Origin: Nocardia goodfellowii
GTDB lineage: Bacteria; Actinomycetota; Actinomycetes; Mycobacteriales; Mycobacteriaceae
Assembly (NCBI RefSeq): GCF_017875645.1
Contig: NZ_JAGGMR010000001.1
Coordinates: forward strand, 868,001-932,000
Length of the DNA stretch: 64,000 nt
Reading direction: 5' to 3'
The position numbers and the translations under genes were made by a program. The notes under the pieces are model-generated. The model saw only the letters and a program-made list of their open reading frames with translations, was not told the DNA's origin and ran no database searches. Positions 40,772 through 49,808 of the stretch are shown piece by piece. Positions within the stretch are counted from its first letter, which is position 1. Every line of letters begins with the position of its first letter.

Positions 40772-40803
40772 AACGCCGGAACCCCTTGCGGGTTCCGGCG
40801 TTT
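40772..40803. terminator. Bidirectional terminator between convergent genes
   Basis: 13-bp perfect stem AACGCCGGAACCC with a 5-base loop. Lies between the hydrolase stop (40763) and the response regulator stop (40803), followed by TTT on the plus strand. Confidence 0.85.
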
Positions 40804-41447
40804 CAGGCGTTCAGGTAGGCCAGGACAGCGAGCACGCGCCGGTGCCCGACCTCGTCGGCCGCCAAGCCCAGCTTCGCGAAGATGCTCCGAATATGTTTGT
40901 GCACAGCGCCTTCGGTGACCACGAGCCGCTCGGCGATGGTGGCGTTGTTGTGTCCCTCCGCCATCAGGGCGAGCACTTCGCGTTCCCGCGCGGTCAGCGT
41001 GGCCAGCGGATCGTCGGCTTTGCGCCGCACGAGCAGCTGCGAAATCACCTCCGGGTCCATCGCCGTGCCCCCGGCCGCGACGCGGCGCAGCGTGTCCAGG
41101 AAACGATCGACCTTCCCGACCCGTTCCTTGAGCAGATAGCCGACGGCTCCGGCTCCGTCGCCGAGGAGTTCGGCGGCGTAACTGTCCTCCACGTAGGACG
41201 ACAGCACCAGCACCGGCAGGCCCGGATGGATGGCGCGGGCGCGCACGGCGGCCCGTAGTCCGTCATCGGTGAACGTGGGCGGCAAGCGGACATCGACCAC
41301 CACGGCGTCCGGACGGTCGGCCCGCACCGCGGTGAGGAAATCGTCGGCATTGTCGACGGCCGCGACCACTTCGATGCCCGCGGTGCTCAACAACAGCACC
41401 AGGCCCTCCCGTAGCAGGGCGTCGTCCTCGGCGATCATGACCCGCAC
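40803..41447 (-). CDS. Response regulator, NarL/LuxR family
   Basis: 214 residues. Receiver with E7-D8-D9, phospho-acceptor D52 in VVVDVRLPP, and LLKERV Lys. C-terminal HTH LTAREREVLALMAEGHNNAT and TEGAVHKHIRSIFAKLGL. Overlaps the kinase gene by 13 bases. Last gene of the MarR-MFS-kinase-regulator cluster. Confidence 0.94.
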   Translation of the reverse strand: MRVMIAEDDALLREGLVLLLSTAGIEVVAAVDNADDFLTAVRADRPDAVVVDVRLPPTFTDDGLRAAVRARAIHPGLPVLVLSSYVEDSYAAELLGDGAGAVGYLLKERVGKVDRFLDTLRRVAAGGTAMDPEVISQLLVRRKADDPLATLTAREREVLALMAEGHNNATIAERLVVTEGAVHKHIRSIFAKLGLAADEVGHRRVLAVLAYLNA

Positions 41448-42682
41448 GGCAACTCCACCCGCAATACAGTAGGCCCACCCGCGGGACTGGTGAGCGTCAT
41501 CCGTCCGTCCAGGGCTTCGGCCCGGCGGCGAATGCCCGCCAACCCACCGTCCTCGGTTTCCCGCGCGCCCCCTACGCCGTCATCGGCGACCGCGATGACC
41601 AGCAGTTCGGGCGCTCCGCCGAGCGTGATCGAAATACCTTCGGCAGAACTGTGTTTGGTCGCGTTGGTGAGCGCCTCGGCGATCACGAAATAGGCCGCCG
41701 CCTCCACCGCCGCGGGCCGGCGGCCGACTCCGCTCAGATCCAGCACGCACGGGATCGGGCTGCGCGCGGCGAGCGCCGAGATGGCGCTGACCAGTCCGCG
41801 ATCGGAGAGCACCGGCGGATAGACGCTGCGCACGACATCACGCAGTTCGGCCAGCGCGGCCGTGGCGGTGTCCTGCGCCTTGCGGACCATGGCGTCGGCC
41901 GCGTCCGGATCCCGCACGCGAAGCTGGTCGGCCAGGCCGAGTTGCATGATCACCGCCGCGATCCGGGCCTGCGCACCGTCATGCAAATCCCGCTCGATGC
42001 GGCGCAATTCGGCGCCGTGCGCGTCGAGCGCGGCGGCGCGGGTGGCGGTCAGCTCGGCCACCCGATCGGCCAGCGCCGCCCCCTCGGGAGGCCCGAGCAG
42101 CGCTCGCGCGACCAGAGCCTGCGCGCGAGCGAACACCGGCGTCTGCAGGACGACCAGGCCGAGCGGCACGGCCATCAGCGCGGTCAGCAGTGCGGTCGGC
42201 CAGGAGACGACATCGATGCCGATATTGGAGGCGGGGTCGTCTTCCGGGAGGAATTTCCAATATCCGAGCAGCAGAACCAGATTGAGCACGCTGAACGGCA
42301 GGATCAAGGCGATGCAGCCCAGCACGAGACCGGTCAGCGCGTGCAGCGACAGCCAACCGAGATCACGCCGGTTGGCCGGGTCGGTGCACACCGTGGTGAG
42401 TTGCTGTTTCAGGCTGCCGGTCAACGGCTGGTAGACCGCCGCGATGGGGGTACCCAGTCGCTTCGCGGCCCGACGGCGTTCGAACGCGACCAACGGCCGC
42501 AGCAAACGGACGGTCTCGGGTATCGCCGGCAGCCCGACCCCGATCACGCTCAACCCGGCCACGAACGCCAGCACGACAACAGCGAACATCGCGACCAGGC
42601 CGGTCACGCCCCCGACCACCAGGTAACCGACCGCGGCAGGTAGCTGCCGCAGCCGGTCCCGGAGGTACCGACGAACATCCAT
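41435..42682 (-). CDS. Sensor histidine kinase with DUF4153/sensor membrane domain
   Basis: 415 residues. Two hydrophobic blocks near the N-terminus (about 15-50 and 110-190), with a sensor-type membrane domain common in actinobacterial NarL-type kinases. H-box RRIERDLHDGAQARI with H234, N-box AEALTNATKHS and G-box VADDGVGGARETEDGGLAGI. Partner of the regulator at 40803. The specific membrane-domain family name is uncertain. Confidence 0.92.
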   Translation of the reverse strand: MDVRRYLRDRLRQLPAAVGYLVVGGVTGLVAMFAVVVLAFVAGLSVIGVGLPAIPETVRLLRPLVAFERRRAAKRLGTPIAAVYQPLTGSLKQQLTTVCTDPANRRDLGWLSLHALTGLVLGCIALILPFSVLNLVLLLGYWKFLPEDDPASNIGIDVVSWPTALLTALMAVPLGLVVLQTPVFARAQALVARALLGPPEGAALADRVAELTATRAAALDAHGAELRRIERDLHDGAQARIAAVIMQLGLADQLRVRDPDAADAMVRKAQDTATAALAELRDVVRSVYPPVLSDRGLVSAISALAARSPIPCVLDLSGVGRRPAAVEAAAYFVIAEALTNATKHSSAEGISITLGGAPELLVIAVADDGVGGARETEDGGLAGIRRRAEALDGRMTLTSPAGGPTVLRVELPCGS

Positions 42683-42684
42683 GC

Positions 42685-44454
42685 CTATGGTGTGCTGCCG
42701 GAGCCGCGCGCCGGCGGTTGCGCCACTTCGCCGCCCGCGAGCAGCAGACCGGCTCGATCCGTCACCGACAATTCGGTTTCCAGCATCGAGGGCGGCTCCT
42801 TCCGTATGGCGTCACTGGCGGCCTGGATGCCACCGGCGGTGCGCAGCGGCACTTCCTTCCAGAACAGCACCAGGATCAACCCGATCAGCGCGAGGCCGGT
42901 CGCCGACAGGAACACCGACGACATGGAGTCGGCGAAGCCCACCTGGAACGGCCGGGCCAGCTCCGGGCTCAACTCCTGAATGATCGAGCTGTCTTTCAGC
43001 ACGTCCGCGGCGGCCGAGGTATCTTGTGCGACAAGCCCTTTCGCCAGCTCGACATCGGCCGGGTTGCTGCTGCGCAGCCCTGCCGCCACAGCCTGCTGGA
43101 AGGCCGGATCCTCGGCCGCGCCCCGCAGTTGATCGGTGATGTTCGGCGTCAGCTGCGCGAACAGGATCGACAGGAACACCGCGACACCCAGCGTGCCGCC
43201 GATCTGCCGGAAGAAGGTCGCCGACGCGGTCGACACACCCATGTCCCTGGGCGGCAACGCGTTCTGCAACGCCAGGGTCAGCGGCTGCATCAGGTTGCCC
43301 AGGCCGAAGCCGGTGCAGGCCATGAAGATCATCGCCAGCCACAGCGGACTGTCGGCGGTGAGGAAGTGCAGCAGGAACAGCCCCAGCGTCAGCATGGACG
43401 CACCGAGGATCGGGAAGACGCGGTAGCGCCCGGTCCGGGAGATCAGCTGGCCCGACAGCACCGAACCGATCATCAGGCCGAGCACCATCGGCAGCATCTG
43501 CATACCGGCCATCGTCGGGCTCGCGCCCTTGACCACCTGTAGATATTGCGGCAGTAGCGAGATACCGCCGAACATGGCCGAACCGACCACGAACGAGATG
43601 ACCGCGCCGAGCGCGAAAGTGCGGTTGGCGAAAATCCGCAGCGGGATCAGCGCCGTGTCCTTCAGACCCTTCTCCACCACGATGAAGCCGAGGACACCGG
43701 CCGCGCCGATGACGTAGCAGGCGATGGAAGCCGTACTGCCCCAACCCCATTCCCGGCCCTGCTCGGCCACGATGAGCAGCGGCACCAGGCCCACGGCCAG
43801 TACCAGCACACCCCACCAGTCGACCCGGTCGGTGGAGTGCGGCTTCCTCGGCAGCTTCAGCACCTTCGACACCACCGCCAGCGCGAGCAGGCCCAGGGGC
43901 ACGTTCACCAGGAACACCCAGCGCCATCCGGCCACCCCGAGCAGCGTGTCCTGCCCGGCGAACAGTCCGCCGAGCACCGGGCCGATCACACTGGAAGTAC
44001 CGAACACCGCGAGGAAGTAGCCCTGATAGCGGGCCCGTTCCCGCGGGCTGACGATGTCACCGAGGATGGCCAGCGCCAGCGACATCAGACCACCCGCGCC
44101 CAGGCCCTGGAAGGCCCGGAACGCGGCGAGCTGGTACATCGATTGCGCCAGCGTGCACAGCAGCGACCCGAGCACGAACAACACGATCGCGGCCATGAAG
44201 AACGGCTTTCGGCCGAACATGTCGGAGAGCTTGCCGTACAGCGGCGTGGTGAGGGTCGCGGTGATCAGGTAGGCGGTGGTGGCCCACGCCTGCATGGAGT
44301 ATCCGTGCAGGTCGTCGGCGATGGTGCGGATGGCCGTGGAGACGATGGTCTGGTCGAGGGAGGCCAGCAGCATGCCGAGCATCAGACCGCTCATGATCGT
44401 GAGGATCTGTCGGTGGCTGAAGCTGGTCTGCGGCTCCGCGGTCGCGGTGGTCAC
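42685..44454 (-). CDS. MFS multidrug efflux transporter, DHA2 (EmrB/QacA) type
   Basis: 589 residues with 14 predicted transmembrane segments. Motif A GKLSDMFGRKPFF after the second segment, motif C-like GPVLGGLFAGQDT, and motif D1 LDQTIVSTAIRTIA in the first segment, typical for drug/H+ antiporters. GTG start overlaps the stop of the MarR gene (GTGA). Probably controlled by that MarR; the kinase gene starts two bases beyond its stop. Confidence 0.93.
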   Translation of the reverse strand: MTTATAEPQTSFSHRQILTIMSGLMLGMLLASLDQTIVSTAIRTIADDLHGYSMQAWATTAYLITATLTTPLYGKLSDMFGRKPFFMAAIVLFVLGSLLCTLAQSMYQLAAFRAFQGLGAGGLMSLALAILGDIVSPRERARYQGYFLAVFGTSSVIGPVLGGLFAGQDTLLGVAGWRWVFLVNVPLGLLALAVVSKVLKLPRKPHSTDRVDWWGVLVLAVGLVPLLIVAEQGREWGWGSTASIACYVIGAAGVLGFIVVEKGLKDTALIPLRIFANRTFALGAVISFVVGSAMFGGISLLPQYLQVVKGASPTMAGMQMLPMVLGLMIGSVLSGQLISRTGRYRVFPILGASMLTLGLFLLHFLTADSPLWLAMIFMACTGFGLGNLMQPLTLALQNALPPRDMGVSTASATFFRQIGGTLGVAVFLSILFAQLTPNITDQLRGAAEDPAFQQAVAAGLRSSNPADVELAKGLVAQDTSAAADVLKDSSIIQELSPELARPFQVGFADSMSSVFLSATGLALIGLILVLFWKEVPLRTAGGIQAASDAIRKEPPSMLETELSVTDRAGLLLAGGEVAQPPARGSGSTP

Positions 44455-44954
44455 GACACTTGCTCCGTTTCGCTCTCGTTCGCGTGCGCGGCGATCGCGG
44501 TGGCGACCATGCTGGGCCGGATCCGATCGAAGTCGTCGACGAACTGCCGCAGCAGTTCCGCGAATCGCGTCCGGTCCGCCGGCGCCCAGTCCGCCAGCAC
44601 CCGGGTGAGGTTGGCGCGGCGGCGCAGCCGAATCTCCTCGGCGACCTCGCGGCCCCGGTCGGTGACCACGAGAACCGAAGCGCGGCCGTCCGCCGGATCG
44701 GCTGTGCGGCGCAGCAGCTGGCGTTCCACCAGTTGCGCGACCTGACGACTGATCGTCGAAGCGTCGGAGTACAGCGCGTCGGCCAGTGCGCCCGAGCGCA
44801 TCGGGCCGTCGCACAGCAACCGGAACAGGATCGCGAAGGCCGCCGGATCTACCCCGGCGCTGTTGCGCACCTGCACAGCGGTGCGCTCACGCAGCCGTTG
44901 CAGCCGCGTGAGCTGCACCGCGATCGTGTCGACTGCCAGTTCGTCCAGGTCCAC
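44451..44954 (-). CDS. MarR-family transcriptional regulator
   Basis: 167 residues from GTG 44954, which has AAAGG at seven bases; a TTG at 44981 would lie inside the operator-like palindrome and is less likely. Winged helix: MRSGALADALYSDASTISRQ then LVERQLLRRTADPADGRASV, the wing typical of MarR. Overlaps the transporter gene by four bases, so likely a local repressor that responds to the exported compound. Confidence 0.93.
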   Translation of the reverse strand: MDLDELAVDTIAVQLTRLQRLRERTAVQVRNSAGVDPAAFAILFRLLCDGPMRSGALADALYSDASTISRQVAQLVERQLLRRTADPADGRASVLVVTDRGREVAEEIRLRRRANLTRVLADWAPADRTRFAELLRQFVDDFDRIRPSMVATAIAAHANESETEQVS

Positions 44955-44966
44955 CGACTCACCTTT

Positions 44967-45000
44967 ACTTGCATCAATCAATTAGTTGCTCGATACAAGT
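44967..45000. promoter_or_regulatory. Nested palindromes, MarR operator candidate
   Basis: An outer imperfect repeat ACTTGCATC (44967-44975) / GATACAAGT (44992-45000) surrounds an inner palindrome CAATCAATTAGTTG (44975-44988). Lies just upstream of the MarR start, where autoregulation is usual. Confidence 0.5.
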
Positions 45001-45043
45001 AGTACGCAGCGCGAAAGGAAAGAGCAAGTAATTTCCCGGTGTT

Positions 45044-45865
45044 CTACCGTCCCTTGAACTGCGGCTCCCGCTTCTCGAAGACGGCTTGAATCGCCTCGGT
45101 GAGGTCCTCGGACGGCAGGAAGGCCGCGTTCCACGCCGAGACATAACGCAGACCCTCGGCGACCGCCGACTTGTCCCGTTGATCCAGCACGTCCTTCACG
45201 CCTTGCACCACCAGCGGCGGGTTCGCGGCGATCTCGCGGGCGGTAGCGTGCGCGGCGTCCAGCACGGCGGCCTGATCGGCGAACACCTCGTTGACCAGGC
45301 CGATCTTCTCGGCACGGGCGGCATCGATGTCCTTGCCGGTGTAGGCCAGCTCGCGCAGATGTCCCTCGCCGATGATGCCCGGCAACCGGTGCAGCGAACC
45401 GATATCGGCCACGATCGCGACCTTCGCCTCGCGCAGGCTGAATTTGGCCTCGGCACTGGCGTAGCGGATATCGACGGCGGCGATCAGGTCCAGTCCGCCG
45501 CCGATGCACCAGCCGGAGACCGCCGCGATGACGGGCTTACCGCAGTCGGCGACGGCGGTCACCGAGTCCTGCATCCGGCGGATCTCCTTGAGAAAATCGG
45601 TGCGCGGCGCGGCGAGCGCCTGCTCGGCGAGCAACGGGCCGAACGTGCCGGCCATGGCGGGCAGATCCAGGCCGTAGGAGAAATGCTTACCCGAGCCGGT
45701 GAGCACGATGGCGCGCACCTCGGGGTCGGCGTCCAGTTCAGCGAAGACGAGCGGGAGTTCGCGCCAGAAATCCGGGCCCATCGCGTTGCCCTTGCCGGGA
45801 CCGGTCAGCGTCACCTGTGCGACGTGGTCCTTGGTCTCGACGGTGAAAGCCTGCCAATCAGTCAT
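45044..45865 (-). CDS. Crotonase-family protein, dienoyl-CoA isomerase-like
   Basis: 273 residues. Oxyanion-hole segments HFSYGLDLP and VSGWCIGGGLDLIAAVDIRY. The active-site stretch EAKVAIVADIGSLHRLP keeps the Glu and Asp pair used by delta(3,5)-delta(2,4)-dienoyl-CoA isomerase (ECH1), not the two-Glu pattern of classic enoyl-CoA hydratase. Likely acts in oxidation of unsaturated fatty acids. ATG start chosen at TDWQAFTVE. Confidence 0.88.
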   Translation of the reverse strand: MTDWQAFTVETKDHVAQVTLTGPGKGNAMGPDFWRELPLVFAELDADPEVRAIVLTGSGKHFSYGLDLPAMAGTFGPLLAEQALAAPRTDFLKEIRRMQDSVTAVADCGKPVIAAVSGWCIGGGLDLIAAVDIRYASAEAKFSLREAKVAIVADIGSLHRLPGIIGEGHLRELAYTGKDIDAARAEKIGLVNEVFADQAAVLDAAHATAREIAANPPLVVQGVKDVLDQRDKSAVAEGLRYVSAWNAAFLPSEDLTEAIQAVFEKREPQFKGR

Positions 45866-46007
45866 TTGTACAGCGTACTGCGCGGCCCCCGCACCGGCCT
45901 CGCGGTGTAAAAGCTGCGCAAAATCGCTGCCATACGGCTGGCTCCGGCACCCCGCACGGCGGATCATTGTCAGATCAGCAAACCTGTACCACAGGTCGGA
46001 GGTCATC

Positions 46008-46334
46008 ATGCTGATGCATCAAGGAATCGGACTCGACCGCTTCAACACCCTGAGTCGTGGTCGCGCCGTGCACGCCCTGTTCGAATGCTGCGCCAATGTC
46101 ACCTGGGCCGCCCGGCTCGCCGACGCCCGGCCCTTCCCGGATCGGGACGCGCTGCTGGCCATGGCGGATGCCGAGGTGCTGGCCCTGTCCTCCCCGGATC
46201 TGGAGCGAGCGCTCGACGCGGTGGTGCACGAGCCGCTGGCGAGCCGGACGGCAGCCGAACTGGCCCGCGTCACCCGGGACCGGATCGACACCATGCTCGG
46301 CCCGAGCGATGGGTTCCCGGAGTACCGCCCGTAG
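46008..46334 (+). CDS. Short OHCU-decarboxylase-like protein
   Basis: 108 residues. The N-terminal part (ALFECCANVTWAARLADARP, then FPDRDALLAMADAEVLALS) matches the start of 2-oxo-4-hydroxy-4-carboxy-5-ureidoimidazoline decarboxylases, which are usually ~160-170 residues. The HPRIG-type active-site segment reads VVHEPLAS, and the middle helices are missing before AAELARVTRDRIDTML. Probably a degenerate or repurposed paralogue. ATG has GGAGG at seven bases, preceded by a palindrome ACCTG-N5-CAGGT (45982-45996). Confidence 0.65.
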   Translation: MLMHQGIGLDRFNTLSRGRAVHALFECCANVTWAARLADARPFPDRDALLAMADAEVLALSSPDLERALDAVVHEPLASRTAAELARVTRDRIDTMLGPSDGFPEYRP

Positions 46335-46454
46335 TTCGACTCGACGTGGATGGAATCACTTCTCGCCGCAAAGTCACAGGTCATCAGGGTCGCCTACGGT
46401 CGGCGATCGGGCACACCCACGCACCGCCCGGCGATCTGGGCGTAGTTTCGTCGT

Positions 46455-47006
46455 GTGACCGAAGCACTACCGCCCGAGACCGGCATCGCGATCCCGGATG
46501 ACCTGAGCGGGATCACCGCCGAGCTGTACCGCGCCTCCATGCGGCACTACCCGGCCGGTGTCACCGTGGTCACCCTCGACTCCGCGACCGGTCCGGTCGG
46601 CTTCACCGCCACCTCGTTCGCGTCGCTGTCGCTGGAACCGCCGCTGATCTCGTTCAATATCGCGCACACTTCCTCCAGCATCCAGGCCATGCTGAGTGCC
46701 GAATCGGTGGTCATCCACTTTCTCGGCGAGCACCAGCAGCACCTGGCGCAGCGGTTCTCCCGCAGCGCCGAGCAGCGCTTCGCCGACCACTCGTTGTGGA
46801 CCACGCTGGAGACCGGCGAGCCGGTGCTGCACGGGACGCCGATCTGGTTCCGCGCCACCGTTCAGCAACTCATTCCGATCGGTGACCACACCCTCGTGGT
46901 CGGCCTGGTCACCCGCGTGCACGATCAGACCGACGAAAAGCCTTCGGCCGCACCACTTCTCTATTACCGCGGCCGCTATCACCGTCCGACGGAACTCGAC
47001 CACTGA
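46455..47006 (+). CDS. Flavin reductase-like (FMN-binding split barrel) protein
   Basis: 183 residues, GTG start. The flavin-binding pattern is [20 protein letters not shown] then [18 protein letters not shown], and [17 protein letters not shown] near the middle. Reduces FMN/FAD for a partner monooxygenase, which is not obvious nearby. Stand-alone. Confidence 0.9.
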   Translation: MTEALPPETGIAIPDDLSGITAELYRASMRHYPAGVTVVTLDSATGPVGFTATSFASLSLEPPLISFNIAHTSSSIQAMLSAESVVIHFLGEHQQHLAQRFSRSAEQRFADHSLWTTLETGEPVLHGTPIWFRATVQQLIPIGDHTLVVGLVTRVHDQTDEKPSAAPLLYYRGRYHRPTELDH

Positions 47007-47103
47007 GTCCCGCCGATCATCCCGTTTGAAACGAAGACCGCTGGAGAATCGACAGGCAGAACAGTTTGTCCGCAGGGGGGCCGATCTCTTCCAGGGAGTC
47101 TTC

Positions 47104-47550
47104 ATGAAACGGACCATCCAAAGTCTTGCCGGCGCGGTCGCTGTCGCCGGGTTAGCTCCGGCTGTGCTCGCGGCGACGGCACACGCCGAGGACACCGTCT
47201 ACTTCAGCGTCGGCAGCCGGAACTGCGCGATCGCGCCTGATGGCACCGTGGGCTGCGACTTCGGAGCCGACCGGGCCCGGTTGCAGTACAGCTTCCTGCC
47301 GGTCCCGATTCCGGTGCCCGACATCGCCATCGATCAGCCGTGGCTGCCCGCGCATCCGACCTTCACTCCCGGGTCGCGCACCCTGCCCGGCGGCAACCCG
47401 AGCATCTACGACGTCAAGACCGGCGACGGCGCGTGGGGCCCGTACATCGAGTTCGCCGGGGCGCGTTGCGAAGTCGGCTTCCACGGCAGTTTCGGTTGCA
47501 AGTCCAAGGGCCGGTCCTGGAACGAGTACGGCGGCACCGTTTCCGCGTAA
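47104..47550 (+). CDS. Small secreted protein, unknown family
   Basis: 148 residues. Signal peptide MKRTIQSLAGAVAVAGLAPA with cleavage likely after AATAHA. Mature protein ~120 residues with four Cys (NCAIAP, GCDFG, RCEVGF, GCKSKG), which could form two disulfides, and a Pro-rich centre (PVPIPVPDIAI). Resembles small exported proteins of Nocardia/Mycobacterium but I cannot name the family. ATG has GGGAG at eight bases; hairpin terminator follows. Confidence 0.8.
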   Translation: MKRTIQSLAGAVAVAGLAPAVLAATAHAEDTVYFSVGSRNCAIAPDGTVGCDFGADRARLQYSFLPVPIPVPDIAIDQPWLPAHPTFTPGSRTLPGGNPSIYDVKTGDGAWGPYIEFAGARCEVGFHGSFGCKSKGRSWNEYGGTVSA

Positions 47551-47565
47551 GTCCTTGCCCAGCAA

Positions 47566-47605
47566 GGAAAGCCCCGTAACTCCACGAGGAGCTACGGGGC
47601 TTTCC
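47566..47605 (+). terminator. Stem-loop terminator
   Basis: 18-bp stem with one mismatch around GGAAAGCCCCGTA, loop ACGA, placed 16 bases after the secreted protein's stop and facing the convergent hydrolase gene. T-run is inside the stem. Confidence 0.75.
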
Positions 47606-47657
47606 TGTGGCGTTGCTTCTGGGCCGGGCGTCGTTGACCGCCCCAGGAGAAACGAAT

Positions 47658-48713
47658 TCAGACCGCTGTGGCGGTCCGGCGGCGTGTGCGCTCGACGAGC
47701 GAGACGAGTTCGGCGTTGAAACGGTCGGCGGCCTCGATATTGCCGAGGTGCCCGGTCGGCCAGACGTGGTAATCGACCAGGCTGCCCGCCGCGCGCAGCG
47801 CCCGCACGATCGGGCGGCTCATCCGTTCCGGTAGCAGCTTGTCGTGCTCGCCCGCGATCACGGTGGTGGGCACGCTCAGATTCTCGGCGGCGTCACCGAG
47901 GTCGATCTCGGCGAGCGCGGCGGCATGCAGGCCGCGGGCCAGCGGGCGACACGAGCGCACGACGCCGAAGCAGAAATCGACCTCGTCGGCGGTGGCGGTC
48001 GCGGCCATCACCCGGTTCTTGAAGATCAGGCTGACCGGCCAGAGTCCGGGCAGCGGCACCGGCGCGGACAACACGGTCTCGGCGAGCAGCAGCGGCATCC
48101 GCACACCCGCGCCGAACACGGTGACCGGGCGTTTCGCTACCGCCAGCGGCTTGTTCAACAGGGGTAGCAGATCGGTCTCGTACCGGATGCCGCCCGCGGC
48201 GGTGTTCACCAGCAGTACCGCGGCGGCGCGCTCACGGACCTGCTCCGGATAGCGAGCGGCCCACGCCTGCAAGGTGATTCCGCCCATGCTGTGCCCGGCG
48301 AGCACCGCGCGGCGACCGCGTGGCAGGGTCGCGTCGAGGACGGTGCCGAGGTCGTCGGCGAGGGTGTCGGCGCTCGGGCTGCGCCGGCCCAGGTCGCTCG
48401 CGCCGTGGCCGCGCTGGTCGTAGCAGACCACGCGATAGCGGTCGGCGAGCGCGTTGATCTGCGGGTTCCAGTACTCGATACTGCAACTCCAGCCGTGGAT
48501 CAGCACGATCACGTCGCCGTCCGCGGGGCCGTAGGCGTGCACTCGAAGCCGGGCGCCGTCGACGGTGGTCACCGGAATGACCTGGGGTGGCGTGGCGGGC
48601 TTGTTCAACGACGCGGTGGCAAAGGTGCGAGACCGCAAACTCGCACGGTAGGCGGCCGTTAACGGCTCGGCGCCGCGGATTCCCGCCAGCGTCTTCATCG
48701 ACGTGACCAGCAT
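47658..48713 (-). CDS. Alpha/beta hydrolase
   Basis: 351 residues. Oxyanion region LIHGWSCSIEYW, nucleophile elbow GHSMGGITL, Asp in VIAGEHDKLLP and His in WPTGHLGN. Not secreted by signal peptide. Substrate unknown; some relatives are epoxide hydrolase or lipase-like. Promoter has paired direct repeats at 48747-48775. Confidence 0.88.
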   Translation of the reverse strand: MLVTSMKTLAGIRGAEPLTAAYRASLRSRTFATASLNKPATPPQVIPVTTVDGARLRVHAYGPADGDVIVLIHGWSCSIEYWNPQINALADRYRVVCYDQRGHGASDLGRRSPSADTLADDLGTVLDATLPRGRRAVLAGHSMGGITLQAWAARYPEQVRERAAAVLLVNTAAGGIRYETDLLPLLNKPLAVAKRPVTVFGAGVRMPLLLAETVLSAPVPLPGLWPVSLIFKNRVMAATATADEVDFCFGVVRSCRPLARGLHAAALAEIDLGDAAENLSVPTTVIAGEHDKLLPERMSRPIVRALRAAGSLVDYHVWPTGHLGNIEAADRFNAELVSLVERTRRRTATAV

Positions 48714-48746
48714 TCGAGCACTCCTTTGTGTCTGCCGCCACAGTAC

Positions 48747-48779
48747 AGTGCAAGCTGCGTGCTAGCTAGTGCAAGCACT
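48747..48779. promoter_or_regulatory. Direct repeats AGTGCAAG, 21-bp spacing
   Basis: AGTGCAAG occurs at 48747-48754 and 48768-48775, two helical turns apart, with GTGCT...AGCAC inverted ends at 48760-48778. Lies upstream of the alpha/beta hydrolase gene and suggests an operator for a dimeric regulator. Confidence 0.45.
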
Positions 48780-48910
48780 TGATGACGGAAATCCTGAGTC
48801 CAACTGTTGGATACCCGAAAATCGGTCCGGCGAACAAACGCGTCCGCACCCGAAAATGCCGGGGGCCCAGCCGTTCCGGCGCTGTCGGTACCCGGTGGCA
48901 TGATCACGAC

Positions 48911-49288
48911 ATGGCAATCGAGCAGATCGGCCTGGCCGCACCGATTCCCGTGCTGCGGATGTTCGACGTGGCCAAGGCCTACGAGTTCTATCGCGACTAT
49001 CTGGGCTTCACCGTCGATTGGGAGCACCGTTTCCAGGCCGATTTCCCGCTGTACACCCAGGTGTCGCGGTCGGCGGCGACGTTGCATCTCAGCGAGCACC
49101 ACGGCGACGGCACCCCGGGCTCGGTGGTATGGATCGCCGTCGACGACATCCACGCTTTCCATGCCGAACTCGCGCCCAAGAACTACCGCTTCGCGAAACC
49201 CGGTTGTCCGCAAGACGGTCCGGGCGGGCCCGGGTTCGACCTGACCGACCCCTTCGGCAACACCTTGCGATTCGCCCAACCGGACTAG
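48911..49288 (+). CDS. Glyoxalase/bleomycin-resistance superfamily protein
   Basis: 125 residues, a single VOC-fold unit: PIPVLRMFDVAKAYEFYRDY then LGFTVDWEHRF and the ending FDLTDPFGNTLRFAQ. Small size and the DPFGN ending fit the bleomycin-resistance-like branch. No partner gene; function not determinable. Confidence 0.85.
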   Translation: MAIEQIGLAAPIPVLRMFDVAKAYEFYRDYLGFTVDWEHRFQADFPLYTQVSRSAATLHLSEHHGDGTPGSVVWIAVDDIHAFHAELAPKNYRFAKPGCPQDGPGGPGFDLTDPFGNTLRFAQPD

Positions 49289-49323
49289 CCGGTCAACCGG
49301 CGGCGCGGCTACCGTGGGTGCTT

Positions 49324-49776
49324 GTGGACAGCACGCACCTCGCCCCCGGCCCGGCCGCGCACCCGGCGAAGCATTCGGGATGGCGCGCCGTGGCCGCGCC
49401 GCTGCTCACGGCCGCCGCCGGTATCGGAGCCGTTGCGCTGGTGCACTTCCGGGATCCGCACGTCGAAGGGTCCTACGGCCTGTGCCCCGTCTACACGCTC
49501 ACCGGGATCTACTGCCCCGGCTGCGGCGGCATGCGCGCGGTGCATAACCTGACCGACGGGCGGATCATCGATTCGCTGCACAGCAATCTGATCGCCATCC
49601 CACTGCTGGTCATCTTCACGTGGTTCGTCGGCCGGTGGACCGTGCGCGCCTGGCGCGGCAAGCGCCTGACCCTGCCGCGGGTCAACCGGCCCGCGCTGGT
49701 GGTCCTGGCCATCTTGGTCGTGATCTTCTCGGTTCTCCGCAACACCCCCTGGGGCACCTGGCTCGCCCCTGTCTGA
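49324..49776 (+). CDS. DUF2752 membrane protein
   Basis: 150 residues, GTG start. Hallmark CPGCGGMRAVHNL (CPxCGxxR) after the first hydrophobic segment, then two more segments (about 82-100, 124-142). Function unknown; the Cys pair suggests metal or redox binding. 33 bases before a 62-aa gene in the same direction. Confidence 0.88.
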   Translation: MDSTHLAPGPAAHPAKHSGWRAVAAPLLTAAAGIGAVALVHFRDPHVEGSYGLCPVYTLTGIYCPGCGGMRAVHNLTDGRIIDSLHSNLIAIPLLVIFTWFVGRWTVRAWRGKRLTLPRVNRPALVVLAILVVIFSVLRNTPWGTWLAPV

Positions 49777-49808
49777 TTGACCGCCGGCAGATAGGGCACG
49801 CGATAACC

